DNA of 64,000 nt from positions 62,001 to 126,000 of the forward strand of contig NZ_FOSZ01000001.1 of assembly GCF_900114415.1 (NCBI RefSeq), in the 5' to 3' direction. The translations under genes and the position numbers were made by a program. Origin of the DNA: Shimia haliotis (GTDB taxonomy: Bacteria; Pseudomonadota; Alphaproteobacteria; Rhodobacterales; Rhodobacteraceae). This document shows positions 7,187-17,042 of the stretch, one piece after another. The stretch's first letter is position 1. Every line of letters begins with the position of its first letter. The notes beneath the pieces were generated by a model. The model did no database searches and had not been told where the DNA came from. It saw nothing but the letters and a program-made list of their open reading frames with translations.

Positions 7187-8698
7187 TTAGCCCTGAAGCT
7201 TCTTGGCGACCAGTTCGTTCACCGCCTTCGGGTTGGCCTTGCCACCCGTGGCTTTCATCACCTGACCGACAAACCAGCCCGCCAGTTTCGGGTTGATCTG
7301 TGCCTTTTCAACCTGTGCAGGGTTGGCCGCGATGATCTCGTCCAGAGCGGCCTCAATGGCGCCGGTGTCCGTGACCTGTTTCATGCCGCGCTCTTCGACG
7401 ATCTTCGCCGGATCACCGCCCTCAGTATAGACGATCTCAAACAGGTCTTTGGCGATCTTGCCTGAGATGGCGTCACTCGCGATCAGGTCCAAAATACCGC
7501 CCAGTTGGGTGGGCGAAATCGGGCTTTCGGTGATGTCGTGCTCTTCTTTTTTCAGACGGCCAAACAGCTCGTTGATGACCCAGTTCGCGGCCAGTTTGCC
7601 ATTGCGCCCATCTGCGACAGCCTCAAAGTAGTCCGCGTTTTCTTTCTCGGCGGTCAGAACCGATGCGTCATATTCTGACAGGCCGAAGTCGCTGATAAAG
7701 CGGTTCTTTTTCTGGTCGGGCAGTTCCGGCAAGTTCTTGGCAATGTCATCCACCCAGCCCTGTTCGATCTCCAGCGGCAGCAGGTCGGGGTCAGGGAAAT
7801 AGCGGTAGTCGTGCGCTTCTTCCTTGGAGCGCATCGAGCGGGTCTCGTTGCGGTCCGGATCATAAAGGCGGGTTTCCTGATCCACAGTGCCGCCAGCCTC
7901 GACGATTTTGATTTGGCGCTCGGCTTCCACCATGATCGCCATCTGGATAAAGCGCATGGAGTTCATGTTCTTGATCTCGCAGCGGGTGCCAAGATGCGAG
8001 AAGTCTTGTGTTTCCATATACTTCTCGTATTGACCCGGACGGCAGATCGACACGTTCACGTCAGCCCGCAGGTTGCCGTTCTGCATGTTGCCGTCGCATG
8101 TGCCGAGATAGCGCAGGATCTGGCGCAGTTTCAGAACATAGGCCGCTGCCTCTTCAGGGCCGCGAATGTCGGGGCGGCTGACGATTTCCATCAGCGCCAC
8201 ACCAGTCCGGTTCAGGTCTACAAACGACAGGTTCGGGTCCATGTCGTGTACCGATTTGCCGGCGTCTTGCTCAAGGTGGATACGCTCCACACGCACGTTG
8301 CGCGCAACACCCGGTTCCATGTCCACAAGGATTTCGCCTTCGCCTACGATGGGTTCATAAAGCTGGCTGATTTGATAGCCCTGCGGCAGGTCAGGATAGA
8401 AATAGTTCTTGCGGTCAAATGCCGATTTCAGATGGATTTCCGCGTTCAGGCCAAGTCCGGTGCGGACAGCCTGTTCAACGCAGAACTCATTGATAACAGG
8501 CAGCATTCCAGGCATGGCGCTGTCAACAAATGCCACGTTGGAGTTGGGTTCGTTGCCAAATTTTGTGGAGGCACCCGAAAACAGTTTCGCATTGGAAGAA
8601 ACCTGTGCGTGTACCTCCATCCCGATGACCAGTTCCCAGTCATGTTTGGCGCCCGCGACGATTTTGGGCTTGGGGGTCTCATATGTCAGGTCGAGCAT
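7187..8698 (-). CDS. gatB: aspartyl/glutamyl-tRNA amidotransferase subunit B
   Basis: GatB is the tRNA-binding kinase subunit of GatCAB, which converts Glu-tRNA(Gln) and Asp-tRNA(Asn) to the amides using ammonia from GatA. The 503-residue length is typical. Signatures are [20 protein letters not shown] near the N-terminus, [18 protein letters not shown] in the cradle domain, and [14 protein letters not shown] followed by [14 protein letters not shown]. The C-terminal YqeY-like tail ends [23 protein letters not shown] lies 10 bases before the ATG. gatA and gatC are not in the window. A 434-residue unknown gene lies 86 bp upstream on the same strand. Confidence 0.97.
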   Translation of the reverse strand: MLDLTYETPKPKIVAGAKHDWELVIGMEVHAQVSSNAKLFSGASTKFGNEPNSNVAFVDSAMPGMLPVINEFCVEQAVRTGLGLNAEIHLKSAFDRKNYFYPDLPQGYQISQLYEPIVGEGEILVDMEPGVARNVRVERIHLEQDAGKSVHDMDPNLSFVDLNRTGVALMEIVSRPDIRGPEEAAAYVLKLRQILRYLGTCDGNMQNGNLRADVNVSICRPGQYEKYMETQDFSHLGTRCEIKNMNSMRFIQMAIMVEAERQIKIVEAGGTVDQETRLYDPDRNETRSMRSKEEAHDYRYFPDPDLLPLEIEQGWVDDIAKNLPELPDQKKNRFISDFGLSEYDASVLTAEKENADYFEAVADGRNGKLAANWVINELFGRLKKEEHDITESPISPTQLGGILDLIASDAISGKIAKDLFEIVYTEGGDPAKIVEERGMKQVTDTGAIEAALDEIIAANPAQVEKAQINPKLAGWFVGQVMKATGGKANPKAVNELVAKKLQG

Positions 8699-8784
8699 CG
8701 CTCAGGCTCCTTGAATCTATGGCTGGACTGCGTTCTAGGCCAGCCAAGGATCGGGAGCAAGAGGGCAGGTGGTTTCCAGCCTGC

Positions 8785-10089
8785 TTAGGGGTTGATCTGG
8801 GTGATACCGTCAGGCGTGAAATAAACGGTTTGCCCGTTTTGCAGGCCCGACATAAACGGCATGGCCACTGCTTGCAGAGCGATGTCCCGCCCCTTCGCCG
8901 CAAGGCGCTCACGCGAAATGATACGCGATGTGTTTTCAAAGCCGATTTCGGCATGCCCCCAAATCAGCGGGTGAATCTCGCGCAAATAATCATGCACTAC
9001 CATGTCAAAACCGTCGCGAAGGGCCGGCGGCAGGTCCGGTCGGAAGCCGTTTTCGCTGTATTGTTCGCGTGCAGACTGCCAACTGCGGAACAGATGCGCC
9101 GCCATCAGATTGGCCGAGTGTTGGTCTCCACAGCGGCTTAGGGCATCGTCGACGCCGTCGAGAAAGTATTCGATTTCAACCATTTCGAGGCCGCGCGGGT
9201 CCACCAACAGCGCATCAAACCACACCCATGCATAGGCACCTGCGCCCCAAAGGTCATAGGTGCGCGCGGCGATGCGACGGGCCTGAAGGTCAAGCTGTTC
9301 GAAATCTCCGTACCAACGTGGCAGCAGATAGTTTCCAAGCGCCCGCATGTGCCGCGGGTTGGCCGGATCAAGGGCAATCAACGCCTCAAACTCGGTGCAG
9401 AGCTTTTCGGTCGGGTTTTGCATGCCCGGCAGCAACGCACAGCGCGCGGCGGACAGGGCAGGAGAATGGTGTTTGGTCGGGCAGAAGCGGCTTAGAATGG
9501 ATTCTGCGCGTTCAAAATGGGCCTGAAAAGCCTCGCGATTGAGTTCACGCACGTCCTCCTTGGCCGCGGCCCCGCGCCATGCCCAGCCAATGTCGATGTG
9601 CATATGGGCCACGATCAGAGCCAGCGGGTAGCTGTCGGGATAGTCTTCGAGCATATATTCCAAGGCTTCGATGCCGGCAAAGAAGTCCGCACCCCGCGCC
9701 GGATGACCGTGCAACAAAGCGTGCTCTGCCGCGCGCACAACATCGGCCCGCGCGCCAAACAACATCAATTCCGCCAACGGGGTTCCAGCGGATGTGGTGG
9801 TGCGGTTCTGATCATAAGTGCGGATCTGATCCTCGAGATCTTCCCACCGCTCCTGACGGGCCAGAAACAGACCACGGTCACGTGTCTGATCGCTTTCCAG
9901 CTGATCCGGTGTGTCGGTGTTCACAGGGATTTGCAAACGGTGCAGCAAGTCCTTGACGGAGTGCCCTTCTTCTTCGTGCTGGTCAGAGTCGGAGACCGCA
10001 TGACTGCCGTAAAATGTCTGCGACAGTTTCTTCAACGCGGGCTCAGCCGCAGAAGACACATCGGTCTTATCCAACGAGAAGAATTTCAT
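8785..10089 (-). CDS. conserved hypothetical protein, helical-repeat-like
   Basis: This 434-residue soluble protein has no signal peptide or transmembrane segment. No family is recognised with confidence. The composition is alpha-helical with TPR-like stretches: EHALLHGHPARGADFFAGIEALEYMLEDYPDSYPLALI and then LIALDPANPRHMRALGNYLLPRWYG, which reads like a repeat of helix pairs joined by DPxNP turns. The N-terminal 80 residues are acidic and probably flexible. AGGAG lies upstream of the ATG. The gene sits between pepN plus a small membrane protein upstream and gatB downstream, all on the minus strand. A scaffold role is possible, but nothing in the sequence shows an activity. Confidence 0.75.
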   Translation of the reverse strand: MKFFSLDKTDVSSAAEPALKKLSQTFYGSHAVSDSDQHEEEGHSVKDLLHRLQIPVNTDTPDQLESDQTRDRGLFLARQERWEDLEDQIRTYDQNRTTTSAGTPLAELMLFGARADVVRAAEHALLHGHPARGADFFAGIEALEYMLEDYPDSYPLALIVAHMHIDIGWAWRGAAAKEDVRELNREAFQAHFERAESILSRFCPTKHHSPALSAARCALLPGMQNPTEKLCTEFEALIALDPANPRHMRALGNYLLPRWYGDFEQLDLQARRIAARTYDLWGAGAYAWVWFDALLVDPRGLEMVEIEYFLDGVDDALSRCGDQHSANLMAAHLFRSWQSAREQYSENGFRPDLPPALRDGFDMVVHDYLREIHPLIWGHAEIGFENTSRIISRERLAAKGRDIALQAVAMPFMSGLQNGQTVYFTPDGITQINP

Positions 10090-10202
10090 TTTTGACTGCT
10101 CCTATCCTTGCGAACAAGATGCAGGTCCACTTAGGCCAAAGTTGGGCACCAAGTTGAAATCATACGGTCAGGCGGTCCTGACTCTGCCCGAATTGCTGCG
10201 CG

Positions 10203-10631
10203 TCACATGACGCGGAAATGATGCCGTTCTACGGGGATGTCATAGGCCTCCAAAGTGGCCTGCAATCGGTCCGGAGATGGCAAAACATCGTTTGGAATGC
10301 GCACCTTAGAGCCATCGACCATCGTCAGCGTCGCCCGCACCGAGATGTCCAGACGCGTGTCAAAACGCGCCGACCGGATTTGATCCGTGCGCATTTCTGC
10401 CTCTTGCGTTGCACTTTTCCACCGCAGCACACCCTCGGCGAGCGAAAAAGTCGATACGGGATTGAGCAGCACGTCGATCAGCGCGGGTACCGCGAAAATG
10501 CCGAGAATGGCGAGAATCCAAGTCGTGGTGCCAATGGCTTTGAGACCACCGAGGATCACAACTGCAATCGCCAGCGCCATAAAGGTACGGGGATTGCGGC
10601 CGTGATGGGTAAAGGTCAGTGGATCCGGCAT
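10203..10631 (-). CDS. small membrane protein, two TM helices
   Basis: The 142-residue protein starts with a short basic segment, then two closely spaced hydrophobic helices (about 17-35 and 38-57), then a soluble domain of about 80 residues containing VLRWKSATQEAEMRTDQIRS and SKVRIPNDVLPSPDRLQATL. This layout resembles small PH-like or YdbT-type membrane proteins but no family is certain. Its ATG shares one base with the TGA of pepN (TGATG), so it is almost certainly translated from the pepN transcript. Function is unknown. Confidence 0.7.
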   Translation of the reverse strand: MPDPLTFTHHGRNPRTFMALAIAVVILGGLKAIGTTTWILAILGIFAVPALIDVLLNPVSTFSLAEGVLRWKSATQEAEMRTDQIRSARFDTRLDISVRATLTMVDGSKVRIPNDVLPSPDRLQATLEAYDIPVERHHFRVM

Positions 10632-13216
10632 CAGGCCCCCCGAATGCGCGAGATCATTTCGGCGGTGTCGCGGCTCAGGTTGGGTTGGGCCGCGATGCGC
10701 TCCAGCTGGGTCGCGATCTTTGCCTGACGATCCGCGTCATAGCGTTTCCAGGTCTGGAAGGCGCTGCACATGCGGGCGGTGGTTTGCGGGTTCACGGGAT
10801 CCAGTTTGATCAGCCACTCCGCCAAAAGCGTGTAAGCTGCGCCGCTTTCGTGGTGAAAGCCGGCGTGATGCGCGGCCAGCATACCCATCACAGCGCGGAA
10901 GCGGTTGGGGTTCTTCCAGTCAAAGTCGATGTGGTTGGTCAGGCGCGCTGTGGTGTCGGCCAAGGTTTCGGGCTTGGCGTGCATCACCTGAAGCGAGAAC
11001 CACTTGTCGATCACCAGCCTGTCGTCACGCCATTGGTCATAGAAAGCCTGCAAAGCGTCATCGCCTGCATCGGCGTCCAGAAGCGCGCTCAGGGACGCGA
11101 GTTGCAGGGTCATATTGTCGGCCTTGGCGTATTGCTTGGCCGCGGTTGCGCCTCCGTCCAGCTTTGTGATCAGGCCCAAGGCAGAGTTGGCCAGCGCCCG
11201 TTTGCCTGCAGCCACCGCATCCGGCGAGAAGGGGCCGTCGACCTGATTGGCGGCATAGAGATCAGGCAGGATGTCGGCAAATGCGTCGGCTTTGGCCTGT
11301 CGCATGGCCTCGCTTGCGGTATGGATGGTGGCGGGATCGGGGGTGTCGCCATCTTGATGAAGCACACCCGCCAGTTCCGATTGCGTCGGTTGTGCCAACA
11401 TCAGAGCCCGATAGGCCGGATCGAGGCTGTCATCCCGAAGAAGCGCTTTGAGGCCGTCCAGATAGTCGGCATTGGGCGCCGCCCCTGTGCGGATCGCGCT
11501 TAACAGGCTGTCACGCGCCAGCATGCGGCCCGCTTCCCAGCGGTTGAAGGCATCGGTGTCATGCGCCAACAGAAAGGCGCGTCGCGCATTGTCGATGTCT
11601 TGTGTGAGTGTCACCGGAGCAGAGAAGCCGCGCAGCACAGAAGGAATCGGGCGTGTGGCGTGGCCGTTGAAAGAGATGCTTTGTTCGGCTTGGGTCAATT
11701 CGACAATCTGTGTGGGCAGCACTTCGTCACCATTGTCGTTCAGCAAGCCCACAGCAACAGGGATCACTTGCGGCAGTTTTTCATCCTGTCCGGGTGTTGG
11801 CGCGCTGGATTGGCTGAAGTGCAGGGTAAAGGTGTCGTCCTTATACTCTTCGCGCACACTCACGGTCGGCGTGCCGGACTGTGAATACCACAGCTTGAAC
11901 TGGCTTAGATCGCGCCCCGTGCTGTCCTCAAATACGGTGATCCAGTCCTCGATCGTGCAGGCTTGCCCGTCGTGGCGATCAAAATAGAGATCAAGCGCCT
12001 TGGCATAAGCCTCATCACCAACCAGCGTCTTGAGCATGCCGATGACCTCGGCGCCCTTTTCATAAACGGTGGCAGTGTAGAAGTTGTTGATCTCCTGAAA
12101 GCTCTCGGGCCGGACCGGATGGCTCAACGGGCCTTGATCTTCGGGGAATTGGCGCGCGCGCAGGGCAATCACGTCATCAATGCGTTTCACCGGCTCGGAG
12201 CGCATGTCGGCGGTGAACTGGGCGTCGCGGAAAACCGTCAGGCCTTCCTTGAGGCAGAGTTGGAACCAGTCGCGGCAGGTGATGCGGTTGCCGGTCCAAT
12301 TGTGGAAATATTCATGCGCGATGATGGCTTCGATGCGCTCAAAGTTGCCATCGGTCGACGTTTCAGGGCTCGCGAGAACGCAGGAACTGTTGAAAATATT
12401 CAGCCCTTTGTTTTCCATCGCGCCCATGTTGAAATCATCCACAGCGACAATGTTGAACTCGTCCAGATCGTATTCACGGCCATAGACGTCTTCGTCCCAT
12501 TTCATCGACTTCTTCAGGGCCTCCATACCGAAGGCGCATTTGTGCTCATCGCCGGGGCGCACATAGATTGCCAGATCGACCTCACGGCCCGACATGGTGG
12601 TGAACTTGTCCTCATGCGCGACCAGATCACCGGCGACCAAAGCGAAAAGATAGGCCGGCTTGGGCCACGGATCCTGATAGATCGAGACATTGGGGGCAGG
12701 GGACTGCGTGTTATCCTGAGCGTAGTAAAGCCCGTTGCCATTAGAAAGCATGACCGGCGTGTGGTCCGCGTCGCTTTCAATGCGCACGGTGAATTGCGCC
12801 ATCACGTCGGGGCGGTCCGGATACCATGTGATCTTGCGAAATCCTTCGGCCTCACACTGGGTGCAGTACATGCCGTTTGACATATAGAGCCCCTCCAGCG
12901 CGGTGTTGGCCTCGGGGTTGATCTCGACCTCGGCCTCCCAGTTGAACGGTGCGTGTGGCACGTCGACCTCGATGCCGCCGTCGACTTCGGTGATCACGGC
13001 GTCGTGTCCGTCGACCTTGGCCGAGATATGCGTGAGCCCTTCACCGTGCAGCATGAAAGGGCGGCTCGGGACGTCATAGTCAGGCCGGACCCGGATACGG
13101 GAAATCACGCGTGTCGCCGTTGGGTGCAGCCGAAAGGTCAGGTGCACATCATCAATGATCCAGCCAAAAGGTGCGTAGTCCTTGAGATAGATCGTTTTGG
13201 GGGCTGCGTTGGTCAT
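10631..13216 (-). CDS. pepN: aminopeptidase N (M1 family)
   Basis: PepN removes N-terminal residues from peptides in the cytoplasm. It has the M1 exopeptidase motif GAMEN (265-269), the zinc motif HEYFH (301-305) and the third ligand Glu at 324 (CLKEGLTVF). The C-terminal half is the helical DUF3458 region typical of the E. coli-type enzyme. I start it at the ATG at 13216 (861 residues) because ACGGAG lies 7-8 bases upstream; the alternative is a TTG at 13303 without a ribosome site. It leads a two-gene unit with the small membrane protein and is divergent from glcB across 218 bp. Confidence 0.95.
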   Translation of the reverse strand: MTNAAPKTIYLKDYAPFGWIIDDVHLTFRLHPTATRVISRIRVRPDYDVPSRPFMLHGEGLTHISAKVDGHDAVITEVDGGIEVDVPHAPFNWEAEVEINPEANTALEGLYMSNGMYCTQCEAEGFRKITWYPDRPDVMAQFTVRIESDADHTPVMLSNGNGLYYAQDNTQSPAPNVSIYQDPWPKPAYLFALVAGDLVAHEDKFTTMSGREVDLAIYVRPGDEHKCAFGMEALKKSMKWDEDVYGREYDLDEFNIVAVDDFNMGAMENKGLNIFNSSCVLASPETSTDGNFERIEAIIAHEYFHNWTGNRITCRDWFQLCLKEGLTVFRDAQFTADMRSEPVKRIDDVIALRARQFPEDQGPLSHPVRPESFQEINNFYTATVYEKGAEVIGMLKTLVGDEAYAKALDLYFDRHDGQACTIEDWITVFEDSTGRDLSQFKLWYSQSGTPTVSVREEYKDDTFTLHFSQSSAPTPGQDEKLPQVIPVAVGLLNDNGDEVLPTQIVELTQAEQSISFNGHATRPIPSVLRGFSAPVTLTQDIDNARRAFLLAHDTDAFNRWEAGRMLARDSLLSAIRTGAAPNADYLDGLKALLRDDSLDPAYRALMLAQPTQSELAGVLHQDGDTPDPATIHTASEAMRQAKADAFADILPDLYAANQVDGPFSPDAVAAGKRALANSALGLITKLDGGATAAKQYAKADNMTLQLASLSALLDADAGDDALQAFYDQWRDDRLVIDKWFSLQVMHAKPETLADTTARLTNHIDFDWKNPNRFRAVMGMLAAHHAGFHHESGAAYTLLAEWLIKLDPVNPQTTARMCSAFQTWKRYDADRQAKIATQLERIAAQPNLSRDTAEMISRIRGA

Positions 13217-13434
13217 CACTGGCTCCGTGAATTGGGTTTGGGCAAGATGTATCTTATCCGGCCCCGCCCGCAAGAGGATGTCTTGGATTGTCTGGTTGCT
13301 CAAGAAAACGACGAGGCTGTTTTCGTGTTTTTCAAGAAATTGTTTTTGGTAAAGAAAAAAGACCAGTTTTGTTGCCTATCGGAAACTCATGTTCTAATTG
13401 GAAAGGTAGGTGAGAAAAATTAGGGAGCGGCGCG

Positions 13435-15582
13435 ATGGTGGAGCGTATCGAAAAACAAGGGTTGCAGGTTGCGACGGAGCTTGTTGCCTTTGTGGAGGAA
13501 CGCGCATTGCCCGGCACCGGCATCAGCGCCGACACTTTTTGGCAGGGCCTGAGCACACTGGCGCATGAGTTCGGACCACGCAACCGCGCGCTGCTGGACA
13601 AGCGCGAAAGCATCCAGCAACAAGTGGACGCGTGGCACCTTGCTCAAAAAGGTCAGGTCCATGATCCGGCGGCCTACAAGGCGTTTTTGGAAGAGATCGG
13701 GTATCTCGTTCCGGAAGGTCCGGATTTTTCGGTGGAAACCGCGAATGTTGATCCAGAAATCGCTGCTATCCCCGGCCCGCAGTTGGTGGTGCCAATCACC
13801 AATGCGCGTTTTGCTTTGAATGCAGCCAATGCCCGGTGGGGCAACCTTTATGATGCGCTTTATGGTACGGATGTGCTGGGCGATTTGCCCACTGGCAGTG
13901 GTTATGACGAGGCGCGCGGAGCGCGAGTGATCGACTGGGCCAAAGGCTTTCTGGACAAGGCTGCGCCGCTTGATGGGGCTAAATGGGCCGATGTCACGTC
14001 GATCGCTGTCGGAGAGAAACTCGCACTGGCCACGGCGGACGGCGAAGTGTCTCTGATAGATCCGAGCAAATACCTCGGTCACATGACACAGGGCGACTGG
14101 ACCGGTGTTCTTCTGGAAAACAACCACCTGAAGATTGAAGTTCTTATGAACCGCGGCGTTGGGCCGGGTGTGACAGATCCTGCGGGCATTGCGGCTGTGA
14201 ATCTTGAAAGCGCCATGTCGACCATCATGGATTGCGAGGATTCCGTGGCCTGTGTGGATGCGGAAGACAAAGTTGTGGCCTATGGCAACTGGCTTGGCCT
14301 GATGAAACGCGATCTGGCGGAAGAGGTTACGAAGGGCGGAAAAAGCTTCACTCGTAAGCTGCATGACGACGCAACCTATACCGCGCCGGATGGCAGCACC
14401 TTCACAGTGAAATGCCGCGCTCTGATGCTGGTGCGCAATGTCGGCCACCTGATGACCAATCCTGCGGTTCTGGATCGGGACGGCAACGAGATTGGTGAAG
14501 GTCTGATGGATGCGCTGGTCACGGTGATGATCGCGATGCACGACCTGCAATCTGAGGGCGGCAATTCGGAACATGGCTCGGTCTATGTTGTGAAGCCGAA
14601 AATGCACGGACCCGAAGAGGTTGCTTTCTCCGATGAGATCTTTGCCAAGGTTGAGGATATCCTCGGCCTTCCGCGCAACACGGTAAAGATGGGCATTATG
14701 GATGAGGAACGCCGCACCTCGGTGAACCTCAAAGAATGCATTCGCGCCGCCAAGGGGCGTGTGGCCTTCATCAACACGGGCTTCCTTGACCGTACAGGTG
14801 ATGAAATCCACACCTCGATGGAAGCGGGCGCCTTCCTGCGTAAAGGTGAAATGAAAACAACACCTTGGATTTTGTCCTACGAAGATCGCAACGTTGACAT
14901 CGGACTGGCCTGTGGCCTTCAGGGCAAGGCGCAGATCGGTAAGGGCATGTGGGCCATGCCCGATCTGATGGGTGCGATGCTCGAGCAGAAAATTGGTCAT
15001 CCAAAGTCTGGCGCGAACTGCGCTTGGGTGCCGTCGCCAACCGCCGCAACACTGCACGCGACGCACTACCACGAAGTTGATGTTCTGGCGCGTCAGGAAG
15101 AGATCAAGGCTGGCGGGGCCCGTGGAACGCTGGACGACTTGCTCACGGTGCCGGTGATGGACGGGCAGAACCTGTCTGATGAAGAAATTGCTGCTGAGGT
15201 GGAAAACAACGCGCAAGGCATTCTGGGCTATGTGGTGCGCTGGATTGATCAGGGTGTTGGATGCTCCAAGGTGCCGGACATCAATGATGTGGGCCTGATG
15301 GAAGACCGCGCGACCTGCCGGATCTCGTCGCAAGGATTGGCGAATTGGCTGCATCATGGCGTTGTCAGCGAGGCGCAAGTGATGGCTGCAATGCAGAAAA
15401 TGGCGGCCGTGGTAGACCGTCAGAACGCTGGTGACGCGAGCTATCGCCCGATGGCGCCTGACTTCTCCGGCGTGGCATTCCAAGCGGCCTGTGATCTGGT
15501 CTTTAAGGGACGGGTGCAGCCGTCGGGTTACACCGAACCAGTGCTGCATGCGCGGCGACTGGAGCTGAAAGCACAGGGTTGA
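13435..15582 (+). CDS. glcB: malate synthase G
   Basis: GlcB condenses glyoxylate and acetyl-CoA to malate. At 715 residues it is the monomeric G isoform. Recognisable blocks are [16 protein letters not shown], the acidic metal-binding loop [49 protein letters not shown], and the catalytic-base region with [18 protein letters not shown] lies 8 bases before the ATG. It is followed by a GlcG-like gene, as in glycolate operons elsewhere, with a hairpin terminator in between. The pepN-glcB intergenic stretch is unusually AT-rich just upstream, consistent with a promoter. The enzyme serves glyoxylate made from glycolate, acetate or purines. Confidence 0.97.
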   Translation: MVERIEKQGLQVATELVAFVEERALPGTGISADTFWQGLSTLAHEFGPRNRALLDKRESIQQQVDAWHLAQKGQVHDPAAYKAFLEEIGYLVPEGPDFSVETANVDPEIAAIPGPQLVVPITNARFALNAANARWGNLYDALYGTDVLGDLPTGSGYDEARGARVIDWAKGFLDKAAPLDGAKWADVTSIAVGEKLALATADGEVSLIDPSKYLGHMTQGDWTGVLLENNHLKIEVLMNRGVGPGVTDPAGIAAVNLESAMSTIMDCEDSVACVDAEDKVVAYGNWLGLMKRDLAEEVTKGGKSFTRKLHDDATYTAPDGSTFTVKCRALMLVRNVGHLMTNPAVLDRDGNEIGEGLMDALVTVMIAMHDLQSEGGNSEHGSVYVVKPKMHGPEEVAFSDEIFAKVEDILGLPRNTVKMGIMDEERRTSVNLKECIRAAKGRVAFINTGFLDRTGDEIHTSMEAGAFLRKGEMKTTPWILSYEDRNVDIGLACGLQGKAQIGKGMWAMPDLMGAMLEQKIGHPKSGANCAWVPSPTAATLHATHYHEVDVLARQEEIKAGGARGTLDDLLTVPVMDGQNLSDEEIAAEVENNAQGILGYVVRWIDQGVGCSKVPDINDVGLMEDRATCRISSQGLANWLHHGVVSEAQVMAAMQKMAAVVDRQNAGDASYRPMAPDFSGVAFQAACDLVFKGRVQPSGYTEPVLHARRLELKAQG

Positions 15583-15586
15583 TTTG

Positions 15587-15618
15587 AAGGGGCGGTGGAA
15601 CACACTGCCCCTTTCTAT
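15587..15618 (+). terminator. hairpin between glcB and the GlcG-like gene
   Basis: The stem AAGGGGCGGTG (15587-15597) pairs with CACTGCCCCTT (15603-15613) with one G-U pair and a 5-base loop, followed by TTTCTATT. It lies 5 bp after the glcB stop and 17 bp before the GlcG start, so it may let only part of transcription through. Confidence 0.65.
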
Positions 15619-15634
15619 TCGTCGGGAGAAAGAG

Positions 15635-16060
15635 ATGACTATTTCACTGCGCAAGGCGCGCACGATTATCCGCAAGGCCCTGGAAAAAGGCCGGGAAATG
15701 GAGCTTAAGCCGCTGTCCGTCGTGGTGCTGGATGCCGGTGGTCATGTGCAGGCGTTTGAGCGTGAAGACGGCGCCGCACCAGGGCGGTTTGCAATTGCCC
15801 ATGGCAAGGCCTATGGCAGCGTGATGCTGGGCATGGCCGGCACAGCGCAGATGGCGCGTGCAGAACAGCAGGCCTATTTCATGGCAGCCGTGAACGGGGC
15901 TTATGGCGGGGCGGTGATCCCTGTGCCTGGGGGCGTTCTGTTGCGCGGCAAAAAGGGCGAGGTCATTGGCGCTGTCGGCGTGACTGGCGACACGTCTGAC
16001 AATGATGCAATCGCCGCAATGGCGGGCATTGAGGCGGCGGGTCTGACCGGCGAAATCTGA
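15635..16060 (+). CDS. GlcG/HbpS-like heme-binding family protein (DUF336)
   Basis: The 141-residue protein matches the GlcG/HbpS fold: LSVVVLDAGGHVQAFEREDG, a central KAYGSVMLGMAG, and the C-terminal GGVLLRGKKGEVIGAVGVTGDTSDNDAIAAMAG. Relatives are encoded in glycolate-utilisation operons (GlcG) or bind heme in oxidative-stress sensing (HbpS). The start was set at the ATG at 15635 because GGGAG precedes it by 7 bases; an upstream in-frame ATG at 15584 falls inside the glcB terminator hairpin. Location directly after glcB supports a link with glyoxylate metabolism, though the biochemical role of GlcG is not settled. Confidence 0.88.
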   Translation: MTISLRKARTIIRKALEKGREMELKPLSVVVLDAGGHVQAFEREDGAAPGRFAIAHGKAYGSVMLGMAGTAQMARAEQQAYFMAAVNGAYGGAVIPVPGGVLLRGKKGEVIGAVGVTGDTSDNDAIAAMAGIEAAGLTGEI

Positions 16061-16134
16061 CGTCGCGGGCAAGGGGTTTCGTTTGGCTCAGGTGCCGCCT
16101 ATGGTGGGCGGCACAGCAAATCACGAGGCTTTTC

Positions 16135-16914
16135 ATGGCGCGCCCTGTCGTCGGTATCATCGGCAACCAATATCTGATCAACGACCAATATCCTGCGCAT
16201 GCGGGCGGAGAAATGAACTCTGAGGCGGTGGCCAGCGTGTCGGAATGTATGCCGTTGCTGATCCCCGCAGACCCCAGATTTGTTTCAATTGACGAATTGA
16301 TGGAGACCTGTGACGGCTTTCTTCTGACCGGTGGCCGACCCAACGTACACCCAGAGGAATACGGCGAAGCGGCAACCGAGGCGCATGGCGCATTTGACCG
16401 TGCGCGAGATGCAATCGTTTTGCCTTTGGTTCGGGCCTGTGTGGAAAATGGTCAGCCGTTTTTTGGAATTTGCAGGGGATTTCAGGAGGTTAACGTTGCC
16501 ATGGGTGGCAGCCTTTACCCCGAAATTCGTGACCTTCCGGGACGGGACAACCACCGTATGCCGCCCGATGGTACACTGGAAGAGAAGTTTGCCCTGCGCC
16601 ACACCGTGCGCTTTGAAGAGAACGGAGTGTTCCACCGTTTGTTCGGAGCACAAGAGGTGATGACCAACACCCTGCATGGCCAAGGCATCAAGCGTGCTGG
16701 TCGCCGTGTTGTGATCGATGGCCATGCGCCGGATGGAACGCCCGAGGCGATCTATATCGACGGCGCGCCGGGGTTCACGTTGTCTGTACAATGGCATCCG
16801 GAGTGGGACGCGGCGAACGATCCGGTGAGCCGTCCGCTTTTCGAATCCTTCGGACAGGCGGTGCATGCCTGGGCCGAAGGAAAACGGCCTGTGTCGGTGC
16901 TCAAATCCGCATAA
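16135..16914 (+). CDS. peptidase C26 / gamma-glutamyl hydrolase (PuuD-like)
   Basis: This 259-residue class I glutamine-amidotransferase-like hydrolase belongs to the group that cleaves gamma-glutamyl-GABA and related gamma-glutamyl amides. The nucleophile elbow is PFFGICRGFQEVNVAMGG with the catalytic Cys, followed by the conserved SLYPEI. The His-Glu pair is in LSVQWHPEWD near the C-terminus. There is no signal peptide. No polyamine genes (puuA, puuB, puuC) are in the window, so PuuD is a family label rather than a proven role. It lies 74 bp downstream of the GlcG-like gene and may be co-transcribed. Confidence 0.88.
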   Translation: MARPVVGIIGNQYLINDQYPAHAGGEMNSEAVASVSECMPLLIPADPRFVSIDELMETCDGFLLTGGRPNVHPEEYGEAATEAHGAFDRARDAIVLPLVRACVENGQPFFGICRGFQEVNVAMGGSLYPEIRDLPGRDNHRMPPDGTLEEKFALRHTVRFEENGVFHRLFGAQEVMTNTLHGQGIKRAGRRVVIDGHAPDGTPEAIYIDGAPGFTLSVQWHPEWDAANDPVSRPLFESFGQAVHAWAEGKRPVSVLKSA

Positions 16915-16924
16915 AAATCACGGT

Positions 16925-16961
16925 CTGTTTTGTGTCGGTATGACGTCGGTACGCAAAACAG
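16925..16961 (+). other. hairpin after the C26 hydrolase gene
   Basis: CTGTTTTGTG (16925-16934) pairs with CGCAAAACAG (16952-16961), with one G-U pair. The 17-base loop consists of the GTCGGTA repeat. It starts 10 bp after the stop codon. No T-run follows, so termination is uncertain. Confidence 0.45.
16934..16955 (+). repeat. two-unit GTCGGTA 11-bp repeat
   Basis: The two units GTCGGTATGAC and GTCGGTACGCA are directly adjacent and have the same 11-base period and the same orientation relative to the preceding gene as the four-unit copy after gatB (7135-7178). Here the repeat forms the loop of a hairpin. Confidence 0.65.
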
Positions 16962-17004
16962 CATCTTCGAACAGGTAAAGCGATGGCAGGCCGTGTTGGC
17001 CGGG

Positions 17005-17028
17005 AAAAAGGCTTTTGTTTTAAAAGCC
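17005..17028 (-). terminator. intrinsic terminator of the SQD1-like gene
   Basis: On the minus strand GGCTTTT (17028-17022) pairs with AAAAGCC (17016-17010) around a 5-base loop, followed directly by TTTTT. It lies 14 bp beyond the stop codon at 17043. Confidence 0.7.
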
Positions 17029-17042
17029 CCTCTCAGGTAAAA

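Noticed and set aside
8716-8742. TGGCTGG...CCAGCCA repeat between gatB and the unknown gene
   Set aside because: A 7-bp stem with a 13-base loop and no T-run. It is weak as a terminator and was not annotated.
13420-15675. 751-codon reading frame opposite glcB
   Set aside because: It covers malate synthase G, which has full family motifs on the other strand. The antisense product has shadow-like composition and no ribosome site.
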